Shown: piece by piece, positions 36,191-48,145 of the stretch | How positions within the stretch are numbered: the stretch's first letter is position 1 | How the letters are laid out: the number at the start of each line of letters is the position of its first letter | Assembly: GCA_019400425.1 (NCBI GenBank) | Contig: JAFREE010000092.1 | Span: 1 to 64,000, forward strand | Source of the DNA: Hymenochaete sp. R1 | Lineage: Eukaryota; Basidiomycota; Agaricomycetes; Hymenochaetales; Hymenochaetaceae | Direction of reading: 5' to 3' | DNA length: 64,000 nucleotides | The notes under the pieces: generated by a model | The model's database searches: none | What the model saw: the letters and a program-made list of their open reading frames with translations, nothing else | What the model was told of the DNA's origin: nothing | Program-made: the position numbers and the translations under genes

Positions 36191-38238
36191 ACCCACCTTT
36201 TCCCTAACTTAGTGACCATCTTCTCTCTCCTTTTTTTGTGATATTCCGGGCACTTGTTTTGAACTTTGAAGAAAACGTTCGTATCCGTGTGTTTTTTCGT
36301 TGGGTTTTTCGCTGGGGACACTGGGGACGCTGGTTTTTTGGGGACATCTTTACACGCTTTGCATCTATCGTTCTAACATTTGACGGCCAGCTCGACTCGG
36401 TTCGGTTGATTCGTAGTGCTACTTGCTACTTGCTACTTGCTACTGGTTTGTTCCTTATTCGTCCTTTCGTCCTTGACGGATGATCGCAATAAAAAGTAAC
36501 ATTTTCATGCTTTGTGAGTGTAGAGTGTAGAGTGTTGTGTGCGGACCGGCCCAAGGTAAGATGTACATACCATATGGAATCAGGTGATTTGTTTTCGTTT
36601 TGTAGGCTCTACTGCTTCTACAGTCTCTTCTACAGCCTCTAATGGCTCTGACTCTGACTGTCTCGGCTCTCTACTCAGTGTCTGTCTGGTCTGGTCTGGT
36701 CTGGTCTGGGGGGGCCAACCCCGACGCCTACGTCCGATGTCCAACCACCTCAGAACTGAACCGAACATCTGGCTCGTTGGGGGGGTACAGCCGTGGTCCG
36801 TGGACCCAGTACTTGAATACACTGGCACTGGCAGCTGATAACTTCAAGTTGAAGTTGGCGGACCTGAGATGGGATGGATGATGTTCGTCACTCAGATCTC
36901 AGTTTGCCAGTGACGCCGCCACAGACTCGGACGCACGTCAACAGTAACGGTACTAGTTTACACTGGCAGTTATCATGATCATGATCATGATCTCAGGATT
37001 AAGGTGCGTCTTCATTCCTCCCCCTCCTCCCCCACTCCAGCGCGATGCTTAAACGCCCGCCCTTGGAAACAGATGCCACTTGCAGCGGACCGAGCGGACC
37101 GTGCGGCTCGGCCCGGGCATCGCGCCATTTCTGTTGACGGAGCAGTGAGCACCCGCACTGGCGCCGGCGAGTACAATTACCAGTGCAGTCACGGTGGTAC
37201 TATCGCGGGGGCGGGTGCCAGTGTGCGCCTAATTTCAGCTTCAGGTCTTCTTCGCTACGGCAACCCCGTAAGGTATGCTCGTATTTAGTAGGGCGTCTGC
37301 TGTGCGGTTCGAGAAGATTTCACTTCTTTTGAATTGGGAAGATGCGGAAGTGCGAGTGTGAGTGCGAGTGAATGGGGTGGTGGTGAAGATTTTCCCGACC
37401 GTCAGCTTGGGCGCCTCTTCAAATACTCAATACTCAATACTCAACTCAATGCATGTCGGAATCAGTCGACGACGTTGTCAGCGAACGCACGAATTTCGAT
37501 AACTGTTACTATTATATCGCCTTCAAGTTGTTAGGCGGTCCTTCAACTGGTACTGGAAGTTCTGAGTAGAAACGTCGAGACTCGCGAAGACCTTTTTTTT
37601 AAAAAAAAGTAATTTCAAGAGACTCGGGAGAAGGATCGAAATTCGAATCGAGAAGCCGCAGATCCGCACACTCAATTTCCCCGATACGATACGATAGTCT
37701 TTCAATAGGACAGGACGCAATATCATCCGAACCCGGCTTTCCGGTGCGTTGTGCGCGTACGGAGACGGAGAGAAGAAGACTCGGAGGGAAGGCTAGATTA
37801 CCCCCTTCAAGTTTCCTTCCGAGTCGTCCTCAGGCCACTGGTAGGCACGCTCCTCTAATACATAACGCCGCCTTCACTCATGACATCGCGTTTGAAGGAG
37901 GCATCGAGATTATACTGGTGCTAGTAGGGTTCCGCGTGAGTTGTCATGGGAAGCGGAAGCGGAAGTTAAATTCACGATAGCGGCCCTTCGTCAGACTTTT
38001 GCTTTTGCAACAGTGTGCTAATCATCCAGGGACGGCTAACCGGGCAAGGCGGGAAACTGGCGCACTTCTCGTGTTGATTTGCTATATTTTCCTTCTGATT
38101 TAGGGCTTACGCGTATATGTAATCATGATGGAAGGCGGGAGGTGATGTATAAGAGAAGGCGGACTTGGAGGAGTCGTGTTGCAGTACGACTCGGAGTGCT
38201 AGTGAGACTCGACTCGGTGGACGGCGTCTGCAAGTGTT

Positions 38239-40113
38239 ATGGCTGAATTTATCTTCTCTGAATCCTCTCCAGGCGTGTTCACGCGAAAACAGCATGGGGG
38301 CGAATTATACGTATCCGGATGCTCCTCGTGAGTCTTTCCCCCGCCCTCCGTCCTCCTTCAGGCTAACGGGCGTTCTATCACTGACAACTGGCCTCCTTGA
38401 TAGATCGGAGGGTATCGCACATGCCAACGTCTCAGCTGCCGTAGCTTTCGTATCACCCATTACAAAATCCTCTTTAGAGGACAAGCTTACGAACGTATTG
38501 GTCCGTTTGCGGCACGGTGTACCTCTCATTGCCAGCAGGACTTCACGTCTTCCGGATTACTACTATCAATTCGAGTATACTGTCCCCAAATCGCTGGAGG
38601 ACGCGCTTGGATGGGCGAAAGAGATCGTCTTCGTCGAAGAGAAGCCGGCGAGCCTTCAGGCGAAGCATGAAGCTATGCAGGACGAGCGATGGTGGAGCGC
38701 AGAGTCAGGCAGATATGCTTTAGAGCTTCACGCCTGTCCCAGTGACCAGGAAGGCAAGAAATGGATATTCCAGTGAGGCTCTTCTCATTCTACCGCGTCG
38801 GCTGCCATACTGATTCGATTTCGTTCTCGCGCAGCATCAGCGCCACTCATGCCGTTCTCGACGGGCGAAGCGTCTTCATGCTATACGATAGCTTGTTCAG
38901 TTTGCTCGCCGACGAGATACATGGCCGCGCTTCTCCGCTTTCCGACCTGCGTTGGGGGGATGAAACGTGCCGTCTTCCGTTTGCTGGTCCTCTGGCTTGG
39001 GACATTCATGCGGGGAAAGAGCCAACACTCCCTTCCCCTGAATCTTTGAGCATCCCACCTCCACCTTCAGACCAGGTGAGTCTTTTTTTCGGATTTTGAA
39101 TATAATCTCGTGATCGTTAATAAATCACGATTAGATTCCCTGGACGGGCAAAATCGTCGAGAACGCTGCTACAGGAGCTTCGAAAGACAACATTCCTCGC
39201 CTCAAACTCTCAAAAGAGGAAACGCACCGTCTGCATGTTTCGTGCAAGGATCACCATGTTACTGTGACGCAAGCTTTAACGGCCATCCTCAATCTAGCGA
39301 GCGTAGAGGCCGCCCTCCGAGCTGCAAATGAGTGCGACTTGCAGGAGTTGTCGGCGACATTTGAGGCTGCGACGCATTACCCGACACTGAATAACTTTAT
39401 CAACTATGTACGGTTTGATTTATGTGACGTTTGTTTACATCAGGGTGGTTAGGCTCACCTACGAAATTTGAAATGATAGCGCCACAATTACCCTGCGGAG
39501 TATAAAAAGCTCGAGGGGACGCCGATGCTTGCAGCTGACGGGACGTCTCTCGCCTTTCCTTTCGGGCCGTTCCGTAAACTTCTACGTCTTGATGGCGAGA
39601 AGAAAACGGTCCAGAGGACTATGGATAAAAAGGTTTTCTGGGACGAGTTGGCGGGTGACGCCGCTGCTCTTTGGAATGCTGTAGAGGTGGGTTTGTAAAG
39701 CTCAATGATACCTTCCACTGGCATTTATGGCGTTCTGATTTTTTTTTTCGTACTTCACGTAGAGGAGTATTGAGCTGTACAAAATTCGTTCTACGCTCAT
39801 AGGTTCTCTCGGCTTACAGCCGGTTTTCGATACCACTCTGTTCCACACCACCGCACCCCTCTATAGTTCTATAGGAGACCTCAGCCGCCTCGGAGTTCTC
39901 GAATCGCACCGACCTGGATCCCACAACCCTACGTTGGCAGTTGAGGACGTCTGGGTCTCTCTTCGCCTTCGGGGTGCCTGTTTCTTGCACTTTATGTACG
40001 AGTATGATGGACAGTTGCAGATCTCGTTGATGACAGGTGGAAAGACATCGGAGATGAAGGATTTGGAGTTGTATCTTGGGATTGTTAGGGAACTGGTAAA
40101 TGAAGTTGCGTAG
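38239..40113 (+). CDS. HxxxDG-type acyltransferase, paralogue A
   Basis: Member of the chloramphenicol-acetyltransferase-like superfamily (BAHD, condensation and fungal alcohol acyltransferases), which moves acyl groups from CoA or carrier thioesters to alcohols or amines. Six exons (38239-38327, 38404-38772, 38835-39075, 39135-39407, 39480-39686, 39763-40113) give 509 aa. The start is set by alignment with paralogues B and C (MAEFIFSESSPGVFTRKQHG matches their N-termini); a longer frame in another phase is spurious. The catalytic motif is HAVLDGRS (His about 158, Asp about 162). Further shared blocks: LVRLRHGVPLIASRTSRLP, WWSAESGRYALELHACP, AATHYPTLNNFINY and a C-terminal GDLSRLGVLESHRP. No signal peptide. 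Intron phases (2,2,0,0,0) equal those of B and C, though exon lengths differ slightly, so A is the most diverged copy. The substrate cannot be told from sequence. Confidence 0.87.
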
Positions 40114-40569
40114 AATTTGGTATGTATGTAGAATGATAGCACGTAGAGTTTGTATTTCGAATAAAATGCTTTGCAGGATTTTTCGCGCATCGTGCGGATG
40201 TAGACTTCAATAGAAGGTGCAATTACATTGTGGACAAAGGTGTTTGAGGCAAAGGAATTGTGAAAGTCTCACGTAGGAGAAACCTCACTGGATCCCAGAT
40301 CATCCCTATATGTATGTAGCTCTACTCCGTAAGAGCAATGAGCGATGCCAGTGCAAGGATGCTTCGTTTTTTAAATTGCGATCGGAGATAGTTTGAAGTA
40401 AGAATGCACTCTTCGCTCGCGGGTATACAGTAACGAATTCCGTATTCAAAATCCTATACAAAAAAGTTTGTAGCGAAATCCAAACAATACACAAGAGCCT
40501 CATCCACATCGCCTCTTCCCCATTCCATCCCGTGCATCGTAAGAAAGAAAGAAACGAACGGAGCCATAC
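40114..40569. other. Intergenic between convergent acyltransferase genes
   Basis: Region of 456 bp between the stop codons of paralogues A and B; it should contain both 3' ends. Nothing else is seen. Confidence 0.5.
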
Positions 40570-42474
40570 TCAACAAACACCATCAAACCACTCCATGAAC
40601 AGATCACCCGTCATTTTGAAATCATCCCGCATGTACCGACCGCCCGTCGCCCAACACACCCTAAACTGATCATCGTACTCGTAGAAGAAAATTTCGATGA
40701 TACAGATGCCCATGCGCGCGCTGAAGGCGACGTCATCGACGGTAAGGACTCTCGTGTCTTTGGTTTCCGGACGCGGCCGGAACGATTCGAGGAGACCGAG
40801 CCGGCCTAGGTCTCCGAATGAAGAGAAGTGAGGGGTCATTTTGGACCAGGGTCCAAGGTCTAGTTTGGGGGCGTTGCCTACGATAGTGAGGAGGGAAGAA
40901 CGGGCGCGGTAGGCTTCGATGGATTTCTGTGGGTCGCGGGTCGGGAGTCAGTTTATTTGACATGGACAAACGGGGAATGGAGAGCTATTGCGGGGATGTA
41001 CTCACGTCGGAAGACATCCAACCATTTGCGACGTCCGCCACTAGCTCATCCCAGAAACTGGTCTTGTCGATCTTACGCACGACGGATCGGTTGGTGTTGT
41101 CGGGCTGGATCATGTGATGGAAGGGCTTGATGTTGAAGGCGAGAGGAACACCGTCGACGCAAACGAGCGGGGTGCTGTTCTTGGACTCGAAGGTGTTAAA
41201 GTCTGCGGGCATCTTTCCGCGCTAGATTTCCATAAAAAAGGTACAATAAGGTCAGAAATGATTAGACTAGATGATTGAAGAAAATAATGTTCAAGATAAC
41301 GTACTGTGTTGATGTAGTTAAGCCCCGTCTGGTAATGCGTTGCCCCGACATAAGCAGACGCAACATCATCGAACCGCTTAGCGCTTGTGTTCCCCGCAGT
41401 GCGCAAAGAAGTTTCTGCGTCAGCAAGAACCAGCAAGCTTGTTAACACTTGTGTGACTGTCCGTCCATGCGCCTTGCATGCTGCGTGGAGACGTGTAGTT
41501 TGTTCTTTCGTAAACTTGATGTAGCGGAAGGCTTCCGGAGCCGATTTCGTCAGTCCATACTCAGGAGCGTCGTAAACCCATGGTTTCTGGAAATGATCGC
41601 ATATGTTTATAAGAGGCTGCTTTGCGGGAGGAGATCAGACGACTCACTTGGTTCTCGGGAGGGGGCGGCATGGATGGAGGGGGAAGGTCTTGCGGTATGC
41701 CTTTCTCTGCTACGTCCCAGACAAAAGGTCCAGCGGTAGGCAGACGCGCTACTTCTTCACCCCACGAAAGTGAAGAGAGGGGAGGAGACGATTTGTTGAT
41801 ATCTTCAGCCATGAAAGCGAAGAGCTTGTCGAAGACCATGAATGCACTTCTTCCGTCGATAGCACAATGTGTAGCACTCAGGCTATAAGTTATATATTAA
41901 CGTCTTTTCAATGGCTTTGAGAAGTGAATGCACGTACACGAACTGCCAATTCTTTCCTCCCCGGGATAAGTCGGGACATACGTGGATTTCCAAGGTCGAG
42001 TGACCCTCAGCAGGAGACCACCAGTGCTCGTCCTTCATCTTGAGATTCTTCTCGAGGAAGTGTTCACCCTTATCGGACACGAACAGTATTTCCTTCGTCC
42101 ACTGCATCGCATCGTCAAGTGATTTAGGAACGTTGTACTTGAGTTGAAACTCATGAGTGGGGAGGCGGGACGCCTTCAGAGCGATTTGGGGGACGAGATG
42201 GCGGAGGCGGACAAGGGCTTTTCTGACCATAGGGTCCAAAGTTTCGGAAGCCATTTCGGCCTGGAAGGAGACGGTGCATGAGAAGGTGTCGTGGGTACAA
42301 CCGTCGACTTCATTTCTGCAGGAGGGGAGTGGAAACTCAACATCTCGTAGATGTGGATAAGATGGAAGGAACTCACGAAGAAGCGACACCACAAACTAAA
42401 GTTTCGACGCCGAAACATTTTCTTGCATACTCCCCTTTAGAAACCTCACGGAAGACAGCGTCAGTAGCAGCCAT
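40570..42474 (-). CDS. HxxxDG-type acyltransferase, paralogue B
   Basis: Same superfamily as paralogue A. Six exons (42474-42377, 42315-41938, 41882-41648, 41586-41305, 41221-41006, 40926-40570) give 521 aa. The catalytic motif is HCAIDGRSAFMVFDK (His about 164, Asp about 168). Shared blocks: EYARKCFGVETLVCG at the N-terminus, ALVRLRHLVPQIALKASRLP, KYNVPKSLDDAMQWTKEIL, THYQTGLNYINT, SFWDELVADVANGW and FGDLGRLGLLESFRP. Exons 2-5 have exactly the same lengths as in paralogue C (378, 235, 282, 216 nt), so B and C are closer to each other than to A. It is convergent with A. A TATA box lies about 65 nt upstream of the ATG. Substrate unknown. Confidence 0.88.
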
Positions 42475-42536
42475 AGCTGTATAGATGTAGAAGCACGAAA
42501 GATGCACCTAGCTAATGGCGGGTCTTTTCTCGTCGA

Positions 42537-42544
42537 CTTTTATA
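42537..42544 (-). promoter_or_regulatory. TATA box of acyltransferase B
   Basis: The minus strand reads TATAAAAG about 65 nt upstream of the paralogue B start codon. Confidence 0.5.
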
Positions 42545-44610
42545 AGACTGCGTTGAACTTGGCGATACTACAGGAAAGGCCTGTCGGTAGCAACGTTCAT
42601 ATTCCGGCTGTTCTAACGAAGGGCACGAGACGCACCAGAAGCAGAGGGGCGCCCAGGCGAGCTAGTATCCCTGAAGGTAAACGATTGCGATTCCTTCACT
42701 GACTTCGATAATAACTCGGAGACGTAACCCTACCAACGCAACTACATGCACGTCTGTGCCTTGGCCTTGGATGACCTCGACCGAGAACTAATTTTCGTAA
42801 GATATCTGACTATGGGGAGCTCTTTCCGAGCTCCAATACGTAGAGTACGCGGATTCCACACAGTCCAGTCTGTAGTTGTGCGCCAAGGAAGGAGCATGAG
42901 CGGTTGGTCCTCTCCGTTTCGTCTTATACCAGCGCCAAACTTTGAACTTGAATACACGGGAAGGCGAGAACATATGAAAAGTATGAGGCCCCGGTGATGG
43001 AAAGTCGCGAAGAGTCCAATTCTGTGATAAATCGGGGGCATTTTCGATACTCGTCAATCAAAAAGAAGCTGAAGAGGGCCTAGCGAGCTCACCATGGAAA
43101 GTTCTTGAGAAGTCGCATGGCGGCTGCAGTTGAGCGCGCGGCGTCGCAAAAATCATATATTAATATTAATATATTACTTTTTGAAAGAGGCGCGATTCAC
43201 GAAGAAGCACGTGATATATTCTCAGGCCTCGTTCTGAGTCGTTCACTTTAAATATTAATGTTGAGCTCTTCGGTTTCTCTCCTCGAGACTTGTACTGGCT
43301 CGTATCCTACTTTCCATCATCTTACTTCGTCAAGTTCTTGTTGCAACAAAAATCGACTCTTAGGACACTCGCAAACGGTGTGCTCGGCCTTGTGACTCTC
43401 AGGCTTTCGTGACGTTCTGGGAGCTCTTATGTACACTTCTCACTATGTCTTCAGAAATCGGATCCCGCAGGCGGAGGAAGGCCAGCAGCGAGAACACGCT
43501 GTCTCTCGCTTTATACTCAAACGGACATGAACGCCGTGTCGCGAAAGATGGCTCTGTCTACCCTGCCAGCAGTTATGAACTTGAAGGCCTCGTGATTCTC
43601 ATTGATGACATGATGACGTGCTAGCGGGGCTCATGTCCCGAAGCGGGCACAATGGTCAACTATGTTCAATGTGTATGGGAATACTGCTAATGATCGAAAG
43701 AAGTGATGGAACTTAGAATACAGTCGTAACCTCATACAATTCGCAGCGTGGAAAATGTGAGTACACGTGTCTTGCATTCATTAGTAGTTTGCTGAAATTT
43801 CTGAGGCAGAAGATTGTGAGTCATGGGCTACGTTTATTACCTAGCCGCAGGGAGACTATATCTATGACATCTACTTACACGTACGTGGGTTACTGTGCCA
43901 TTTTTTCTCTTTACGAATTATCCAAGAATTCGGATTGCCCATATCCATATGCTCGAACCAGCCATTCCCAAAATGCAACTCTGTGCGCGGGTCATCTTCA
44001 TTCGACATTCGCATAGCATCCATGCTATTGATCAGGCTTTGTATTATCATATCTCCGAGCTGCGAAATAGAACCAAAGAAAGCTCATCGGAAGTCCTGAT
44101 GTCCTTGTGGGTTATCAGGGGGAAAAGGGGGACGGAGACTCCAGATCAGACTTCTGGAGCTCCGGCAAATGTACAGTAAGTACAGTGCATACAACTGTAG
44201 AAGCACTAAATCAGGCGTTCTCTCAGTAAGAGTCGATTGATTTCTATCTCGAATAGAGGATGGGTTGTTTCTCATGTTCATAATTTATACGGTTCAACTA
44301 AGCGGATAGTTAGGTTCTCCCGTACTATGTTTCTAGCAATGTTCCACTTGCTGCTCAAGATCGTCAAGTAACTCTTAGTATTTATTATCCCATCGCGAAC
44401 CGCCGATGCAGAAATTACCGAGTAGAAGGTGAATGCCAAGGCAGCGTTAATCTATTCTTCCCGCATTCATCCAGCATTCATGACGCTACCGATCTATATT
44501 TTATGCTCAAATAAGCGCTAGAGTGATAAGCAACGCCTTACATAAATAAAGCTAGACAAATACCCACGCCGCACACCCACCCATGCTACGTTGTCGAGCT
44601 GACTCAAACC
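42545..44610. other. Intergenic, 2.1 kb; no confident gene
   Basis: Upstream regions of the minus-strand acyltransferase B and the plus-strand methyltransferase (divergent). It contains an AT-rich palindromic run of TTAATA units at about 43155-43176 and one AATATTAAT word at 43251. A 59-codon frame at 43445-43624 (MSSEIGSRRRRKASS) has no support beyond being open. Confidence 0.45.
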
Positions 44611-45831
44611 ATGACGACGTACGCGAAGACAAACTTCAACGCTGCGATTTACTCTGCTTCCCGTCCAACATATCCCAAACAACTCTTTGACCTCATTTCT
44701 CGCTACCACGAGCATGGCTCTTCCGGAGTGATAGGCCAGACGACAGGAGGAAGCCCTACAACGAGGGCACTGAAACCGCGCTGGGATCGCGCTGTAGACT
44801 TGGGTTGCGGCACCGGTGCATAGCTATCTTCCCTTTGACGAGGTTTAGAAAGTCTGAAGTGCTTGGTTTTGGCTTCGTGTTTTGTTTGGGAAGGTCAGAC
44901 AACCATTGAGCTACACCCCTTCAAGCAAGTCGTTGGTGTCGACCCTAGCGCGCCGATGCTCGAGCGAGCTCGTCAGTACGTCTCGAAGGTATTGGATGAT
45001 GATCAAGACCAAAAGCGAATAGAATTTGAGATCTCTCCTGCGGAGAACTTAAAATTCCTAGAGGATGCGAGCGTGGATTTGATTGTTGCTTGTATGTGCT
45101 ATTCCCACCGCAATCATGACATGTCGACTAACCGTTTCTACTTGATAGCCCAAGCTGCCCATTGGTTCGATTGGTACAAACTCTGGCCAGAAGTTGCCCG
45201 TGTTCTGAGGAAGGATGGAACTATAGCTTTCTGGGTATGTCTGGCCTCCGTTGTCCACGCCGTCTTTCGTTGACCTCAAGCCTTACTTTAGGGCTACTCA
45301 GAAATGAGATTTCCAAAATTCCCGTCCTTAACGCCTCTTATCGAACAGTATATGTCAGGGAATGATAAAGACTCCAGCATCGGATCGTATTGGGAGCAAC
45401 CAGGTCGACTTATCCTTGATAACCACCTCCAAGACATACCAGACGGATCGAAGGTCATACCTGGAGCTTTTACGGAGGAGGAACGTGTCTACTTCTCCGG
45501 TGCGTGCTAAAACCTTTTTCCAGCAATTTTGACTTATGATTTGATTACTTTGGGTTCTCGGTTAGGATCGTACCATCCATCGCTTCCCAACTCTCGACCC
45601 GTCATCTTACGGAAGACAATGACATGGGAAAACTTCGAGTCGTACCTTCGTTCCCAATCAGCGTTCCATACCTTTCAAGCTTCGCACCCTGACGATGCAA
45701 AGAATCCAAATGGCGACATCGTCGAGAGGTTCGTGAGGAATGTCAAGGCAGGCTTCGAAGAAGCGGGTGATGATACTGGTGAGCTGATTGTTGAGTGGCC
45801 TCTGGCTCTCGTGCTTGCCAAACACTCGTGA
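44611..45831 (+). CDS. SAM methyltransferase, trans-aconitate methyltransferase (TMT1)-like
   Basis: Class I SAM-dependent methyltransferase. Five exons (44611-44815, 44894-45091, 45149-45234, 45292-45499, 45566-45831) give 320 aa; phases 1, 1, 0 and 1 all fit. The SAM-binding loop VDLGCGTG is at about 62-69, split by the first intron. Blocks shared with yeast Tmt1 are FNAAIYSASRPTYP, QAAHWFDWYKLWPE, LRKDGTIAFWGYSEMRFPKF, SYWEQPGR and RKTMTWENFESYLRSQSAFH. Yeast Tmt1 methylates the carboxylate of trans-aconitate and related acids. Here the true substrate could differ, because the gene lies between acyltransferase paralogues and near two ene-reductases; a small carboxylic acid remains the best guess. 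No signal peptide; probably cytosolic. Confidence 0.9.
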
Positions 45832-46307
45832 AAATGGACGGATATTAGGTACTTGGATGTTTTGTTTGACTGCGGTTTGTCGATTCGGCTAACCAGACCT
45901 TCTTTTATTGCATCCACAGATTTTATATGAAATGTCTTGCACTTTGAATTACAATCCCTGGCTATACTATCTGTTTATCGGAATCCTGTTTTGTAGAAGG
46001 ATGGAATGGAAATGCACTCTATCGATTTTATACGCGTATATTGATGCCCGGCCCGCAACCCGGGCCGATCGTTGTATGTCTCAACTTTATTCTACGGTGG
46101 AACCGATAGCCTGAGCTCCCCTGATCAGAACGCCATCAGCATCTTAGAACAGTATTGAACAGAGCTCGGAATGTTCCTTCGTGCTAAGAAACTTCTTCGC
46201 TCTTTTTGCCTATGGACAATGTCCTTAAGGAAATGTTCCCCTTCAGTCCAACGTGAATTCCTCTTGAAGTTAGCATTCTTGGCTTCATCCCTCGACGTCC
46301 CCCACTC
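45832..46307. other. Intergenic; no gene seen
   Basis: This 476-bp stretch holds the methyltransferase 3' end and the promoter of acyltransferase C. Short frames only. Confidence 0.45.
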
Positions 46308-48145
46308 ATGTCTGCAACAAACACCGTCTTTTGCAAAGTTGGCGATAGGGAGTATGCTAGGAAATGCGTTGGGATGGAAGTGCTAGTCTGCGGTGCGTCT
46401 TCGTAAGTCTCGTGTGTATTTACTCAATTGCTGGTCCGAGACTCTAACGTCGAGTACAGGAGAGAAATGGGCGGGATATGCCACTGCACCTTTTCGACGA
46501 GCGTTTGCTTTCAGTCACCGTTATCTCGACAAGCCTTGGCGCCCATGTTGAAGAACGCACTGGTTCGTCTTCGACACCTAGTGCCGGCTATCGCGTGCAA
46601 AGTCTCCAACCTCCCATCATACGAATTTCAACTTAAATACACGATTCCGAAATCGCTCGACGAGGTGTACCGTTGGGTTGACGAGATTCTTTGCGTATCT
46701 GATGAAGGTGCGGGATTCGAAGAGAAGAACAGCGCGATGCGGAATGGACGATGGTGGTCAGCAGAGGACAATCAGTACGGTTTGGAGCTGCACGTATGCC
46801 CTAATCTGTCTCGTGCCGGGCCGAGTTGGCAGTTTGTGTAAGTAACCTGTATCAATTTCTATATCTCTCTGGACCCTTATTCTCAAATCCGTCGCATAGA
46901 TTAAGTGCACATCACAGTTGTGTTGACGGGAGGAGCGCATTCATGATTTTGGACAAGGTCCTCTCTTTTTTGAGGGATGAGATAAGATGTTGCTCACCAC
47001 CACTTTCGAAATTGCATTGGGGAGACGAGGTGACCAGATTGGCACCGGCGGGACCCGTAGTTTGGTCAGTATCCGAGACAGGTACACCGGTCGATTTTCC
47101 AGTGCCATGTCCTCCGGCCAGTAACCAAAAGCAGGTTTGTGAACCGCTTGGTCAATTCGTACGCATGATACATTCTAAAGCCCCATGCAGGTTCCGTGGA
47201 TATGCTTCACGTCAGGCTACGATAAGTCGACGCTTGCTCCCGATTTGAGTCAACACCTCAAGCTCTCCAAACAAGATACTGCCCGTTTATATTCGGCTAC
47301 AAAGAAGCACGGAAAGACCGTCACACATGCGATGACGAGCCTCATCATCCTTGCCAACGCCGAGACCGCTCTACGAATTGCTGAGCGGCTAGGACCAGAA
47401 CATCTTGACGCAACTATGTCAAGTTTTCACCTAGCGACGCAATACCAAATGGGAATGGGCTACATCAACCACGTACGTCAGCTTATTTCTCAGCGTATGA
47501 CATGCATTGATATAGTACTCCTGGGTTCCCCAGCGTCACAGGATGCCCAAAGAGTATGCTTCTCTAGACTCTGAACGCGGAACTCCTCTTGTAGCGGCAG
47601 ACGCATTGCCTCTCGCATTCTCGCTCCATCCTTTTCATAAAATGCTCAGTATCGATCATTTGAACGGCAGAGTATCTCGAAACGTTGACGCTGAGTGTTT
47701 CTGGGACGAGCTAGTTCAAAACGTTGCGGATACTTGGGAGAACGCAGATGTGAATCGTTGCCGTTTCACTCCATCACATTGGCTAATTTGATCTTCATAG
47801 CAATCAGTAGATGGGTACCTCCTACGATCCTCTATCTGCAACCTCTTCGAAACCGCACCGAAAGCTGGCGTGAACCCACCAACGACGGCGCCTTTCATTT
47901 CGTCTTTCGGTGACCTCTCTCGCCTCGGCATCCTCGAATCATTCCGTCCCTCACATAGAGATGTGCTGACTGTTGATGACGTGCTCTTTTCGATACGAAC
48001 ACGTAACTGTCCATTGTTTACTTCTTTCTGCCAGTACGATGATCAGTTACGACTCGATGTGATTATGAACGAGCGTTATATGTCGAATGAGGACTTGCGG
48101 CTTTTCCTTGATATTTTTATGGGATGGTTTGAAGCAGTGGCATGA
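46308..48145 (+). CDS. HxxxDG-type acyltransferase, paralogue C
   Basis: Same superfamily as A and B. Six exons (46308-46402, 46460-46837, 46900-47134, 47191-47472, 47534-47749, 47801-48145) give 516 aa. The catalytic motif is HSCVDGRSAFMILDK (His about 163, Asp about 167). The N-terminus MSATNTVFCKVGDREYARKC aligns with paralogue B. Further blocks: ALVRLRHLVPAIACKVSNLP, HVCPNLSRAGPSWQF, ECFWDELVQNVADTW and FGDLSRLGILESFRP. Middle exons equal those of B in length and all introns are in the same phase, so the two copies derive from one intron-containing ancestor by DNA duplication. Substrate and product are unknown. Confidence 0.88.

Larger units (their letters stand above)
32893..38238. other. 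Gene-poor island continued, 5.3 kb, simple-sequence rich
   Basis: Same texture as the preceding island: short tandem repeats (CTGGT near 36685, ATGATC near 36975, GTGCGT near 33320), C runs, and further GCCAGTG words at 36820-36967 and 37156-37223. Two candidate splice-flanked open pieces (about 33626-33652 and 33791-33849) may belong to the 147-aa gene. No other gene is supported. Confidence 0.5.

Noticed and set aside
20342..38238. Retrotransposon or DNA-transposon coding remnants in the island
   Set aside because: I looked for reverse transcriptase, integrase and transposase motifs on both strands and saw none.
43445..43624. 59-codon frame beginning MSSEIGSRRRRK
   Set aside because: Too short and without homology or splice support.
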